A DNA stretch of 64,000 nt from Haemaphysalis longicornis (taxonomy: Eukaryota > Arthropoda > Arachnida > Ixodida > Ixodidae): NCBI GenBank assembly GCA_013339765.2, contig CM023449.1, positions 33,021,622 through 33,085,621 on the forward strand, read 5' to 3'. How positions within the stretch are numbered: position 1 is the stretch's first letter; the number at the start of each line of letters is the position of its first letter. The notes below the pieces were generated by a model that was not told where the DNA came from, made no database searches, and worked only from the letters and a program-made list of their open reading frames with translations. The translations under genes were made by a program, and so were the position numbers. Of this stretch, positions 44,001 through 49,000 are shown piece after piece.

Positions 44001-44920
44001 ATGTACAAGAACAGACAAAGACATGAAAGGTTCAAAATAAAGTGCCATGCTCATAGTGGTCTGTGTCCATGCACTTTGGCCTATCCTGCCTTGCAATCAA
44101 TTTCATCAGCAGTTAAAGGCCCAGCATTCTGTTCCGAACATTGCTTGTTTTATGGCTATCTCCTCTAAATGCAACCAACCCACTCAGTAGTCAAGAGCTT
44201 TTGTCGGATACCATACTCTTCTAATAGCAAGCATACAGCACAGTCCATAACTCGTCGCACGAACCAGTGACATTTTTTTGAGGCATTGCTAGCCTCTTTA
44301 GCTCTATCCAAAACATTTCTTCTTCAGTACATTTCCCATGCGCGCGCACACACACACACACAGACACCCGCACGCACGACAAGAAAACAAAATCCTAGAT
44401 AGTTGGAAAGACACAGTCCAGGTCTTGGCAAAAGTCAGTCTGGTCAGGTGGTGAGTTCGCAACAAAGCTGCAGTCACTGACCAAGTTAAATGGACAATTT
44501 TGACACATTGGATCCATATGGGATTAACAAGGATCCCGTATGGCATCCGAAACGTCAAAACTGTACATTTGACTTGGTCAGTGGCCGCACAACTTTGTTA
44601 TGAATAGTTGAGAGGAGTTGCAACGTCAGCCAAAAACGACTGCATGATCGCAGCCTCCCGAATCTCACAATTCCATGCTCAAAACTGGTGTGGCTGTACC
44701 TGTCACCGAAACCTCGTCACCCACGGCTTGACTTCAGCGAAAGCTAGCGTGCGGACTGTACGTCCGCGTTCCCTTCCCGGCCCCCTCCAGCTCACCTTGA
44801 ACTCGAGGTCCATCTCCAAGTGAATCAGCTCTTCCTTTGCAGCTCGGAGCAGTTCAGGCGTGCTCATCTGGGCCTTGAATGCGGCCACCTCGTCCAGCAG
44901 CGAGCCGGTACCCCGGGAAG
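5143..44920 (-). CDS. Unidentified coiled-coil protein gene, 17 exons, both ends open
   Basis: Seventeen minus-strand exons with AG acceptors and mostly GTRAGN-type donors were found. Joined from 44920 down to 5143 they give 1,627 coding bases (about 542 residues) with no stop, and every junction keeps phase. The product is almost entirely heptad-rich and charged (for example RIAELKEDL, QVQDLQEQL, ENAALKEKL), with no membrane segment, signal peptide or enzymatic motif in the confirmed part. That suggests a long rod-like scaffold of the cytoskeleton, kinetochore, centrosome or Golgi. Near the start SLLDEV loosely resembles the Spindly motif of dynein adaptors (SLFxEV), but this is weak. The first coding exon must end in phase 1 and lies above 44.9 kb, unplaced. 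The 3' end is uncertain. Introns of up to about 7 kb are full of transposons. The splice structure is well supported; the identity is not. Confidence 0.8.
5214..5809. other. Intron sequence, nothing recognised
   Basis: It contains A-runs at 5288-5300 and 5476-5488. No repeat family or coding signal is supported. Confidence 0.5.
5810..6206 (+). repeat. ~390-bp interspersed repeat with two CRE-bearing subunits
   Basis: An inverted copy lies at 56820-57205. Inside are two ~80-bp direct subunits, each containing TTTTATGCCGGGATACAC, a TGACGTCAT palindrome and a (A/C)GGAAATGA(T/C)GCCAGTAC segment. Class is unknown. The TGACGTCA octamer is the consensus cAMP-response element, but no function is shown. 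Confidence 0.75.
6252..6366 (-). CDS. Coiled-coil gene exon 16
   Basis: The acceptor is CACAACCAG and the donor CTCAAG|GTAAAG. It encodes ESLAEARAQVVPMEERE and then LEQEARISQLEKDLK, and ends in phase 0. Confidence 0.82.
6625..7550. mobile_element. Tigger/pogo-like element, 926 bp
   Basis: The left end CAGTAATCCCTCGCTATAAC and the inverted right end CAGTAATCCCTCGTTAAGGA form TIRs, flanked by TA at 6623-6624 and 7551-7552. A second TTTCGTTATAAG / ATTTCGAGTAAAGCG pair lies just inside. There is no transposase frame. Confidence 0.8.
7859..8380 (+). repeat. ~520-bp interspersed repeat, copy 1 of 3
   Basis: It is shared with 26679-27296 (same strand) and 43053-43586 (inverted). It begins TCCACTCAATGTGAAAGC and ends near TTTGCACTTAAA. 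All copies carry a TATA-like box (CTATATAAAACCGC here), then AAGCCTCTG..G and a CGACGACAAGGCGAGC end. It could be a solo LTR or Pol II-type MITE. I found no TIR or clear target duplication. Confidence 0.75.
8626..8729 (-). CDS. Coiled-coil gene exon 15
   Basis: The acceptor is TTGGTGCAG and the donor CTCAA|GTAAGC. It encodes AEIDSLCEGISNFEQLAK and then AEELECTKAEIESL. The trailing AA is completed to AAG by exon 16. Confidence 0.83.
8889..10218 (+). mobile_element. piggyBac-like non-autonomous element with transposase remnant
   Basis: The left end is TTAA|CACTTTCGTGACCG and the inverted right end CTCTTTCGTGACCGGCG, with TTAG (decayed TTAA) outside. The right half contains two related ~330-bp blocks (9500-9835 and 9845-10190), both with AAATTATTACTG and TCTGTGGCAAGAAAAAAA. 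A third version of this block is at 23620-24010. It lies in an intron of the coiled-coil gene. Confidence 0.7.
9107..9349 (+). pseudogene. Truncated transposase-like N-terminus inside the piggyBac-like element
   Basis: ATG at 9107 opens a frame of about 80 residues, MPSPPLADASHERRIS followed by an acidic Ser/Asp/Glu stretch (DGSSTDTEDDFDSSDF). Acidic, low-complexity N-termini before the catalytic domain are common in piggyBac transposases. The catalytic DDD region is absent, so this would be an internal-deletion relic. The assignment rests on position and composition only. Confidence 0.4.
10219..11500. mobile_element. Fold-back repeat, left part, interrupted by a Tigger-like element
   Basis: Bases 10222-10438 and 11315-11500 match 21386-21780 in the same order (CTCTTAAAACAGCTTCCTTT; GGTGAGTGCAATA; TAATTTTACAGCTC). 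The right arm seen in the complete copy is missing here, so this copy is truncated around 11.5 kb. Confidence 0.75.
10439..11314. mobile_element. Tigger-like element (GTCTCTTATA family), 876 bp
   Basis: The left end CAGCTGAACCTCGTTATAAG and the inverted right end CAGTTGAACCCCTTTATAAG carry TA on both sides. AAGAGACA recurs in the terminal 60 bases. An opposite-strand copy is at 29715-30596. The unoccupied target is visible at 21605-21606 in the other fold-back copy. Confidence 0.88.
11886..12754. mobile_element. TIR element with GGGGCCATG ends, 870 bp
   Basis: The left end is TTAAAGGGGCCATGCAGGCA and the inverted right end TTAAACGGGCCATGCAGACA; the match continues to about 30 bases. It is a complete copy of the element broken at 557-3873. 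Related termini appear at 39560, 58239 and 59632. Superfamily is not determined and there is no coding frame. Confidence 0.75.
12764..13008 (-). mobile_element. tRNA-derived SINE (tick Ruka-like)
   Basis: On the minus strand it starts with a tRNA-like head: A-box TGGCTCAGTGAC and B-box GGTTCGATTCCCGGC. The body contains GATGGAGGCGAAAAGC and it ends in a TCAA repeat. An 11-bp target duplication, AAGCGCGACCT, is perfect at 12753-12763 and 13009-13019. RNA polymerase III would transcribe it from the internal boxes; it needs LINE machinery to move. It sits just past the donor of exon 14. Confidence 0.93.
13032..13168 (-). CDS. Coiled-coil gene exon 14
   Basis: The acceptor is GTCCAACAG and the donor CTCAAG|GTAAGG. 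It encodes 45 residues (AARDCLSVATSLVSKLIDG, later ECASREADNAALK). A SINE with its target duplication lies 12 bases beyond the donor. Confidence 0.83.
13169..14261. other. Intron sequence, nothing recognised
   Basis: No transposon ends, tandem repeats or splice-flanked frames are supported here. Confidence 0.5.
14262..14359. repeat. 98-bp imperfect palindrome without spacer
   Basis: The arms are 49 bases, symmetric about 14310/14311 (GAGG|CCTC), with about 40 of 49 positions pairing and no gaps. The AGGACGCTAAC word appears in both arms. It could be the tip of a fold-back element. Confidence 0.85.
14425..14655 (-). mobile_element. Old, degraded copy of the tRNA-derived SINE
   Basis: Matches to the intact SINE are spread along its length in the same order (GGCTCCGGATTAATTT, AAATCTCGACACACAGGC, TGGCTCGGTGGCTAAGGC on the minus strand), with many substitutions. 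The B-box is damaged and no target duplication is clear. Confidence 0.8.
14656..15502. other. AT-rich intron, nothing recognised
   Basis: There are A/T-rich runs and no identifiable repeat family. Confidence 0.5.
15503..15540 (-). CDS. Coiled-coil gene exon 13 (microexon, 38 bp)
   Basis: The acceptor is TTTTTACTCAG and the donor ATGC|GTAAGT. It encodes VKTRLLERRDKM, with split codons at both edges (GCG with exon 12, CGT with exon 14). Both phases fit, which supports such a short exon. Confidence 0.75.
16130..18930 (-). mobile_element. LINE 3' half with RNase H, interrupted
   Basis: On the minus strand from about 18.9 kb the frame shows KINALIRKAYKAAL then LALGVHNTLEE, a conserved region just before RNase H in these ORF2 proteins. 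RNase H motifs follow: VFVDAAEYPDG, RAEEVAIALAIADPE, VLCDSRTAVKNYARG. The frame breaks at 18111 and resumes below 16818 with VKWFPAHMGSD and a CCVCRSGLC cysteine group. An AATAAA and a 3' end lie near 16155. The RT domain is missing and no long C-terminal frame is intact. Confidence 0.75.
16818..18110. mobile_element. piggyBac-like MITE, 1.29 kb, in TTAA of the LINE
   Basis: Perfect TTAA duplications lie at 16814-16817 and 18111-18114. The left end CTCTTTCCTTACGG and the inverted right end CTCTTTCGTTACGG form a 14-bp TIR. Removing the insert and one TTAA joins VVI to KWFPAHMG in frame in the LINE RNase H. No transposase frame is seen inside. Confidence 0.88.
19198..19723. other. Intron sequence, nothing recognised
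   Basis: No repeat boundary or coding signal is supported. Confidence 0.5.
19728..21382. mobile_element. piggyBac-like element, ~1.65 kb
   Basis: The left end is TTAA|CTCTTTCGTTACCATGG. The right end, inverted, is CTCTTTCGTCACCACGCC and is flanked by a disturbed TTATA. The interior has no long frame. Its right edge runs directly into the fold-back repeat, as in the copy ending at 10218. Confidence 0.6.
21383..22030. mobile_element. Complete fold-back (long inverted repeat) element
   Basis: The left arm (21390-21780 region) and right arm (21740-22020) are inverted copies: CTGTGAAACTTGTCAG pairs with CTGACCAGTTTCACAG, CCAAGATAATTAGAGGTAAT with ATTACCTCTAATTATCTTGG, and TAATTTTACAGCTCATT with AATGAGCTGTAAAATTA near the centre. 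A transcript would form a ~300-bp stem. Confidence 0.88.
22031..22245. other. Short intron segment, nothing recognised
   Basis: This is the flank between the fold-back element and exon 12. Confidence 0.5.
22246..22409 (-). CDS. Coiled-coil gene exon 12
   Basis: The acceptor is CTCGGTTAG and the donor CTTGC|GTGAGT. This is one of the largest exons: 54 codons beginning VAKQKLEIELGVQRKAV, with a second helix FRAMLREVKQENAAAL. Confidence 0.82.
22772..23016 (-). mobile_element. tRNA-derived SINE, second minus-strand copy
   Basis: It has the same head, body and TCAA tail as the 12.8-kb copy. The B-box on the minus strand reads GGTTCGATTACCGGC, one change from consensus. An approximate target duplication, GCGATTAAGA / GCGATAAAGA, flanks it at 22762 and 23017. 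Confidence 0.9.
23311..23372 (-). CDS. Coiled-coil gene exon 11
   Basis: The acceptor is TCCGTGCAG and the donor CTGAAG|GTAACC. It encodes ALASENAALKEKLMDLGELK, a textbook leucine heptad run, and ends in phase 0. Confidence 0.8.
23620..24010 (+). mobile_element. Right end of a piggyBac-like element, left end lost
   Basis: Bases 23620-24000 match the repeated block of the 8889-10218 element (GGCACTAGTG, ACTTACAGAGCTC, GTGTACCCTGTGCAAAGT, AAATTATTACTG). It terminates in CGGTCCCGAAAGTG|TTAA at 24011-24014. No matching left end is found upstream. Confidence 0.75.
24047..24093 (-). CDS. Coiled-coil gene exon 10 (microexon, 47 bp)
   Basis: The acceptor is CTTGCAG and the donor AAAG|GTAAAG. It encodes ERLAEDKAGALSAEK, and its last G joins AT of exon 11 to make GAT. 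A piggyBac-like terminus ends only 36 bases beyond the donor. Confidence 0.78.
24425..25355. repeat. Diverged tandem array, about six ~155-bp units
   Basis: The phrase GAAATCTGCATTATTGTGG, in variants, recurs near 24543, 24696, 24847, 25004, 25153 and 25311. It is followed by AAATGCAGGGC..TACACGGT and preceded by a TTACGCTATTATAACGATTAC-like segment split by T-rich linkers. It is an intronic, satellite-like array between exons 10 and 9. Confidence 0.85.
25403..25572 (-). CDS. Coiled-coil gene exon 9 (donor ambiguous)
   Basis: A strong polypyrimidine tract and TTTTCAG acceptor precede GACGAAAAGGAG. The exon encodes about 51-56 residues (DEKEQLVVHLRVLASDLCG then AVRAAVGRLSEDCHSLRER). A GT donor (TTC|GTATAT) gives the end used here. 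A GC donor at GAG|GCGAGG, ending at 25418, keeps the same phase but drops five residues (RGAFS-like) that interrupt the heptads. Confidence 0.75.
25573..26322. other. Intron sequence with a 20-base A run, otherwise nothing recognised
   Basis: A short duplicated phrase, GTGGCATACACC..A.. AAACACGCATG, occurs at 25732 and 25780. A poly-A run is at 25889-25908. Confidence 0.5.
26323..26417 (-). CDS. Coiled-coil gene exon 8
   Basis: The acceptor is GCTCTTGCAG and the donor GAGAAG|GTTCGT. It encodes RCQSKMEFVAEEHSAVLEQ and then a Lys/Glu-rich helix, and ends in phase 0 into exon 9 (DEKEQL). Confidence 0.8.
26679..27296 (+). repeat. ~520-bp interspersed repeat, copy 2, with internal 92-bp duplication
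   Basis: It matches 7859-8380 from CCACTCAATGTGAAAGCTGT to CTCTGCACTTGAG. A 92-bp segment (AATGAACGCGGGTGCTGGCG ... AACGGGGAGAT) is present twice, beginning at 26931 and 27023, which accounts for its extra length. The TATA-like box reads ATATATAAACCGC. Confidence 0.85.
27297..27799. other. Nothing recognised
   Basis: No transposon end or frame is supported. Confidence 0.5.
27806..29521. mobile_element. hAT-like element, copy 1 (6-bp target duplication)
   Basis: The ends are CAGGGGTGAGACAGC and its exact inverse GCTGTCTCACCCCTG, with TTCTAC duplicated at 27800-27805 and 29522-29527. Sub-terminal TTTGGAGCAG repeats occur at both ends. A LINE 3' fragment sits inside. CAGGGGTG-type ends fit hAT; the 6-bp duplication fits a minor hAT subgroup rather than the usual 8 bp. 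No transposase is recognised. Confidence 0.85.
28268..28628 (+). mobile_element. 5'-truncated LINE 3' end inside hAT copy 1
   Basis: The frame shows HTFYPEREGDRCPFCKTNSG then LAHILAECTKL, the CxxC..H..C tail of an RNase H-type LINE. AATAAA and a short (ACT)n tail follow at 28607-28627. The frame decays after about 80 residues. Confidence 0.75.
29528..29712. mobile_element. Right end of another Tigger-like element
   Basis: It terminates in GTTCGTTACACCGAGGTTAGACTG followed by TA, with a second TTCGTTACATTGAAG just inside. The left end was not found. The next Tigger-like element uses the same TA as its own left flank. Confidence 0.5.
29715..30596. mobile_element. Tigger-like element (GTCTCTTATA family), second copy, inverted
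   Basis: The left end CAGTTGGACCCCTTTATAAG and the inverted right end CAGTTGAACCTCGTTATAAG have TA at 29713-29714 and 30597-30598. It is the reverse complement of 10439-11314 along its whole length, with moderate divergence. Confidence 0.88.
30779..31160 (-). mobile_element. LINE 3' end fragment
   Basis: The minus-strand frame reads CNSCPHPGTLYHIVWECQQ, the terminal cysteine/histidine motif, and then PNPTYEQWVELL. AATAAAG and an ATCATCATC tail lie at 30779-30795. It is related to the fragments at 50.4 and 60.7 kb. Confidence 0.75.
31705..31801 (-). CDS. Coiled-coil gene exon 7
   Basis: The acceptor is CTTTTGCAG and the donor AACG|GTAAGC. It encodes 32 residues with QVQDLQEQLEELKADN, a clear heptad stretch. 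It leaves one base (G) that exon 8 completes to GCC. Confidence 0.83.
31802..32520. other. Intron sequence; possible relic of the GGCCATGAA element
   Basis: GGGCAATGAAGAGAAAATACAACTTTAAT followed by TTCGTAACTCACTGAGCTTC at 32020-32105 resembles bases 39565-39625 and 58245-58310. No paired end was found. Confidence 0.4.
32521..33066. mobile_element. 546-bp MITE with CCGTATTTT ends
   Basis: The left end CCATATTTTTGCACATATAA and the inverted right end CCGTATTTTCGTGCGTATAA form TIRs with TA on both sides. AACCCGCGTATT and CCCCGCGTATTAT form a second, sub-terminal pair in direct orientation. It is probably a TA-targeting (Tc1/mariner-pogo group) non-autonomous element. Confidence 0.75.
33160..33222 (-). 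CDS. Coiled-coil gene exon 6
   Basis: It encodes KSRIAELKEDLRDCREQL followed by VEK, with donor AAAAG|GTATGT. Two acceptors are visible. ACCATTCAG just before AAGAGCC keeps phase with exon 5 and was chosen. TACTTTCAG eleven bases further upstream would break the frame. Confidence 0.78.
33223..34484. other. Intron sequence, nothing recognised
   Basis: There is a poly-C run at 33896-33906 and no repeat boundaries or coding frame. Confidence 0.5.
34485..34556 (-). CDS. Coiled-coil gene exon 5
   Basis: The acceptor is CACTTGCAG and the donor CCAAAA|GTAAGT. It has 24 codons, phase 0 at both ends, starting WLPDRMVEIEKEL. It is less strictly heptad-like (FLQAFVPK), so the coil may break here. Confidence 0.78.
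34557..35369. other. Intron sequence, nothing recognised
   Basis: No support was found for any feature. Confidence 0.5.
35810..36050 (+). mobile_element. tRNA-derived SINE, plus-strand copy, very intact
   Basis: The head has TGGCTCAGTGGC (A-box) and GGTTCGATTCCCGGC (B-box). The body is as in the other copies and the tail is (TCAA)n. A perfect 14-bp target duplication, ATTTTTGTAATCCC, lies at 35796-35809 and 36051-36064. The same uninterrupted sequence in hAT copy 1 (about 28187-28200) is the empty site. Confidence 0.96.
36717..37066. mobile_element. CpG-rich 350-bp insert with TATA box, possible solo LTR
   Basis: It is flanked by the repeat AATGCATTC at 36708-36716 and 37067-37075. The insert is unlike anything nearby: very GC- and CpG-rich, with GA-rich tracts and then AAAATATATATAAATGCAG before a GCGCGC stretch. 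A TATA box about 30 bases before a GC start region suggests promoter DNA. It lacks TG..CA ends, so an LTR origin is uncertain. Confidence 0.45.
37522..39135. other. Intron sequence with microsatellites
   Basis: There is a short CT run at 38103-38128 and a broken GA tract at 38392-38470. Nothing else is recognised. Confidence 0.6.
38392..38470. repeat. (GA)n microsatellite
   Basis: GA dinucleotides dominate about 75 bases, with two short interruptions. Confidence 0.95.
39136..39194 (-). CDS. Coiled-coil gene exon 4
   Basis: The acceptor is CAATCAG and the donor CTCGAG|GTAAG. It encodes YEHWEQLIEETKLEKETLE and ends in phase 0. Only about 130 bases of intron separate it from exon 3, the shortest intron of the gene. 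Confidence 0.82.
39328..39401 (-). CDS. Coiled-coil gene exon 3
   Basis: The acceptor is TTGCTTCAAG and the donor CCT|GTGAGT. It encodes IAELTERHEAAYAAF and KAKMAS. The single leading G completes the AAG left open by exon 2, and the trailing T is completed to TGT by exon 4. Confidence 0.8.
39755..41389. mobile_element. Tigger/pogo-like element, 1.6 kb
   Basis: The left end CAGTTGAACCTTGATATAAC and the inverted right end CAGTTAAACCTTGATATAAC match at 19 of 20 positions, with TA flanks at 39753-39754 and 41390-41391. CGATTTAACGAAATT recurs near both ends. No DDE transposase frame is recognised. A 45-base A-rich run is at 41012-41057. Confidence 0.88.
41709..42592. mobile_element. hAT-like element with GTGCGAAT ends, 884 bp
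   Basis: The left end TAGTGGAGTGCGAATACTCG and the inverted right end TGAGGTGTGCGAATGCCGAG are of the common hAT type. AGAAATTTA / AGAAATGTA flank it (8-9 bp, one mismatch). AATCGAATATC / GATTCGATATTCAA repeats lie inside both ends. Its right edge is about 200 bases from exon 2. Confidence 0.78.
42797..42930 (-). CDS. Coiled-coil gene exon 2
   Basis: The acceptor is CTCTCTCAG and the donor CTCAA|GTAAGG. It starts in phase 0 and ends with two bases of a codon. It encodes 44 residues with THEVNRYKALLENK and many Lys/Arg/Glu. A hAT-like element ends about 200 bases outside the donor. Confidence 0.8.
43053..43586 (-). repeat. ~520-bp interspersed repeat, copy 3, inverted
   Basis: It is the reverse complement of 7859-8380, from AAGTGCAAAGCA to TTTCACACTGAGTGGA. 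The TATA-like box is altered (ACTATACAAACCGC on the minus strand). Confidence 0.85.
43587..44453. other. Intron sequence with a short CA repeat at 44346-44362
   Basis: Nothing else is recognised. Confidence 0.5.
44454..44606. repeat. Inverted repeat / small fold-back MITE, ~150 bp
   Basis: CTGACCAAGTTAAATG..ACA and its inverse TGT..CATTTGACTTGGTCAG pair over about 48 bases around a GGATCC..GGATCC centre. Pairing extends outwards through GCAACAAAG / CTTTGTTAT to about 70-base arms. Confidence 0.85.
44796..44920 (-). CDS. Coiled-coil gene, first recognised exon
   Basis: The acceptor CCCCTCGCAG precedes CTTCCCGG and the donor is AAG|GTGAG. It starts with two bases completing a codon and encodes 41 residues including GSLLDEVAAFKAQM. 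It carries the possible Spindly-like motif and marks the beginning of the continuous coil. The upstream exon was not found. Confidence 0.75.
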
Positions 44921-45204
44921 CTGCGAGGGGAGGAGAAGCACTAGCGCTACTGCGAGCGGCCAAGATTCACCAGAACGCTTTGTGTAATGTGCGGCAACAG
45001 GCAATGGTCGACCATCTGCAACGTCCCTTTTCACGCGCGCAGAAGCATGCTGAATATAACCGAGCCCAAACTTCTTGGAAAGACCCAGCCAGAACAGAAG
45101 GAGGGGGAACCTAAAGAGACCTGAGAGCAACACTGCAGCAGACGTTTGATGTTTCTTTCTTTAAGCTTTCCTAACCCACACAAATGCAGGCACCACAGCA
45201 GATA

Positions 45205-46033
45205 CCGTATTTACTCGAATCTAGGCCGACCCCTGAAATTCAGAAGGTCAGAAAATAAAAAAAAACTTACCTCGAATATAAGCCGAAAGAAAAAAAAAAG
45301 GCACTGGACCGAGACTACAACATGCACTTTTTTTTTTTTTTTTTGCGGTGCTTGTTGCAACATGTTCAGTGCTCACTCACAGGCTGAGCCCAAACCGTGA
45401 ACCGTTTCATAAAACAAGTGAGCCAGCCCCTCCTGGCCTTGAACTGAGCCCGCATGACGCCTCGAATGTTTGCGATCTCCCTCGCCTTCGCCTGTCTTAT
45501 CTCTGTCGTCACTAGCATTCCACCCTCTCTGCTGCCGGATAAAGTCAGTGACGTCCTTCTCCACCTTGTAGTGTCGAGCTGTCATGGGTCCTGTTAAGGC
45601 CATTCGCTTGGCGGCGCAGTTGAAAAGTTCGTTCCGCTGCTTCCACCATTTGCACACATTCTTCTGAGTGATTCCGAAGTCATGCTGTGGCTGAAGGTTC
45701 CAAGTTCTCTCGGCCTCCAAGACCGCTTGAAAGCTGCGGTGTACTGCTACCATTGTGCCGTGAACACGGGGGCTTCTCGAGGTCATCCGACGACATACGC
45801 AAGCAAGCACGGAACGCTGAGAGCTGGGTGCACCACATATGGTTCACAACATTCAAACAGGCAAAAGGGAGCCTCCATTGAAAACCTGCCAGCTGCAAGC
45901 CTGTGGCCGCGAGATGGCGTTGAGTGTCTAGCGCTGGCAGGAAAGCCACATCCTCGAATCTAAGCCGACCCCCAACTATCCTAAACGCCTTTTAAAAAAA
46001 AAAAAGAATCGGCCTAGATTTGAGTAAACAGGG
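45205..46033 (-). mobile_element. pogo-like element with transposase relic
   Basis: The left end CCGTATTTACTCGAATCTAG and the inverted right end CCCTGTTTACTCAAATCTAG are TIRs with TA at 45203-45204 and 46034-46035. GCCGACCCC follows inside both ends. A minus-strand relic (see next entry) supports the pogo group. Confidence 0.75.
45460..45810 (-). pseudogene. pogo/CENPB-type helix-turn-helix relic
   Basis: The frame contains DFGITQKNVCKWWKQRNEL, then ALTGPMTARHYKVEKDVTDF followed by IRQQR. This is the order of a CENPB/pogo DNA-binding region: a helix-turn-helix with a Trp-rich recognition helix, then a basic linker and a second helix domain. The catalytic DDE region is absent. A domesticated host gene is unlikely because it lies neatly within TIRs and has no initiator or splice context. 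Confidence 0.6.
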
Positions 46034-46035
46034 TA

Positions 46036-49000
46036 ATATAAATAGCGCACCCAACATCCACGTCGAGAGCTTTCTGGACATAAACCATCCACTTGGCTCA
46101 TGGTCTTGCAAAGGTATGTTTTTTTTATCATGCGATGCTTTGGAACGCTACACACCTAAATCCAGTGCATTGTTCTCCAATCTACCCCTGCACGTCTCTT
46201 CATAGACAACTAAGCACAAGCTAAGGGTAGGCTTCAAACAAGCTATTTGCAGGAAAGCTCGCTAAGGGAGAGGCAAACAAAGCAAACAAGTTGCTACCAA
46301 CGTCACTAATAATTATCAACTACACTCTCGCATAATTACATCCATAAAGGACAAAGAAGATGTAACAGCTCAAATACCAGAAAGAACCAACATTGTTACA
46401 GCTTACTTTGAGCCTTTTCCTCAGTCGCACACACTGAAGCTTTCCAGGGCATTTTCTCGGGCACCCTCTCTATCTTCCCTTCCCCCCCTAACCTCTTCCT
46501 AACCACATTTCCCCGGAAGGCACGGTGACAGAGCCATTACACCAGCAACACGCAAAATCTCTGCTTCAAAACCGAGCCCCACGGACCTTATCCTGGCAAA
46601 AGAAGGGAGCGAAAATTGCCTCTTCAAAAAATACAGGTGTTACAAACTAGCCAGGGTACTTATACCTCGGCAAGCCTCTTTTTTTAAAGACCGACAGTCT
46701 TTCTTGGGCTACTTAAACGCAGAAATTTTGGTCTGTCTTTGACTTGATTCAGCCACCCAGCCAAAGTGAAACAGAAGCTGCGCAGTAGTCTTATATACTC
46801 ACAGCCAAATCTAAACATCTAAGTCCGGTGTCAGTGTTCATGTCAACATTGTTGAACAAGAACAAGACATTATGCAAATAGAAGCCAGAATATCAATACA
46901 TGAGTGATATTTGCAGTGCCGCTTTATTAAATCATTCACGGATGCTCGGTTTTTTGCGATAGTAAATAGAATACTACATCAAACTGCAGAAAACCATCGC
47001 CCTGCTGTTGCCCGTGCTACCTGGCAGCATTTAAAAACTCAAACGGCAAATGCAACGAAAGGTTCCACTAGATAGGTTCCACGTTCCGTTTGGAACGCTC
47101 GTGGAGTAGGGCACCATGGTTCTATAAACGTTGTAGTAGGGTGCCCTGATTCACCGCGCGTCTCTGCCTTACGGCAGCGCTTGCATCGAGGCACCTGACT
47201 TGGGGCAGTGGAACGCGATAAATTAAATTGACTTGAGCAAAACGTCTAGCGTGTTATCTTGGGAGGAACGAAACGGAAGAGGAACAGCATGAGAGATGAG
47301 CGAAAAAGAGAAGGGAGGCCTTTTACTTTGCAGGGGCGCCAGTCGACTATCGTTTTTCTTCGGACATTTTTAATGAAAGGAGCACATACGCAGTCAACTT
47401 TTTGTTCTGTCATTCTTTTTACAATCCACATACCTGACGGTGTGTGGTGCTGTTGAAGGCTGCATGTTCAGTTCCATAAGGACGGTTTCAGGCAGGGGAC
47501 ACGAGCAGTTGGTGCTGAGCGCTGATTGCCCGGACCCGAACTCATGGTCTTCACTTTGATGATGCTATGACGCGCTTAGATCAGGTCTCCTAAGGAGGCT
47601 AAAAAAAAAAACACCTGTGTATACAAATAAAACTGTTGCAGGTTCAACTGAACGCCGTTTACAATTAATACAAACAGTGGCCAAGAAATGACTGCACATC
47701 CTTTTAATTCATGCGCTTGAATTTTCATGAATTTGATTGTTGGAATGTGTTTATGAAATTTGAAGGCGTGCAAAAATTGTGCAGGCCAAGTCAGCCCTCT
47801 CTCCCAAGAACAACGTAGCAAAATTTTGTAGCCAGAAACATTCCCTAGTCCCTGGTTCATGAACAACTGTGGCCCACAAAATTCTATTGTTTCGCAGTAG
47901 TAGCACGAGATGTCAGAGGGTTTACTGAGAGATAAGCAACTAGAATACACCCAATATACGTGGGACAGACATGTTAATCCTACTTAATGACAAGTGACAT
48001 AAGCGATTGGCAACTAGCCGGGTCCAGTCGCTATGGTGGCAGTGATTGGTCATGGTCCAATCGTCGCTGCGTCCTTGCTTTTATTGCTCAACAGTCAGAA
48101 TCCAAAAATATTTCTACCTGAACTATGCACTGCTCCATTAAAATTTAGCTCGACGCAGTTGGTGAGACTCCAGAGACTCCAGAATGCCTGTTAGGGCAGG
48201 CCCATAGTTTATGCTGGTTATACAGTAAGGAGGAAATTTGTGTCCCAGTTCAACAAAAACGTTCCGTTTCAACAAAAACGTTCAACAAAAACAATACTTT
48301 AGTTCAAGCCAAAGGCCCATTCCAAGATGCACAACACACCTGCTTAAAGAATATTATTTAATGCCCCCTATTTGCATTTTAAAAGCTTCAGTTCTTCTAT
48401 CAAAGGTTTTCCTTCTCCCGCAAGACCGCGTTCGGCGTAACTGGTACCCGAAAGGCGGCGTAGCTTGTGCCCATGCAGCACTTCGTGCTTAAGAACTGTT
48501 TGCCTATGCAAATGAAAAAAAAAAACGCCTAAATTGAACCAAACGTAAATGCAGACGGCAGCTGACACATATACGCGTACCACCGACACGAAACGGGCAT
48601 TGCTACTTCTTTCCGAATAAAGCAAATACGTCGAAGACTACTATTTACTCCGCAACCTTGAATGACGGTGCGCAGGCAGCGCAGATAAACAGACGTTTAG
48701 GCCTAACGTACGATAGGATTGAAAGAACTGAAAACGCTTCGCAGGTCAAAGAGGGCGTAATAAGGGGCTCTAAATGTAATTGAAACGTGTTTCCGTCCGA
48801 TAAATATATCGTCAGATAGACTCAATAGCCAAACCTGACGTCAGAAGCACTTTAAAAATCCAAAATTATTTAGTTTCCCTTACGCAGCACCTGTTGCGTC
48901 GTTCTACCATCGACGGTTACTTAATTAAGTTATCTGCAGACTGCTCTAATGCAAACAAAATAACAAACAGCTTTGCAACAGAAACACACAGTCTGAGACG

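Noticed and set aside
45373..45810. Host CENPB-like gene
   Set aside because: Lies inside TIRs with TA flanks and lacks a catalytic domain or splice sites; treated as a transposase relic.
47420..47545. Possible first exon with ATG and CAG|GTATGT donor on the minus strand
   Set aside because: It would end in phase 2, while the next exon needs phase 1, and an upstream ATG frame hits a stop. Left unplaced.
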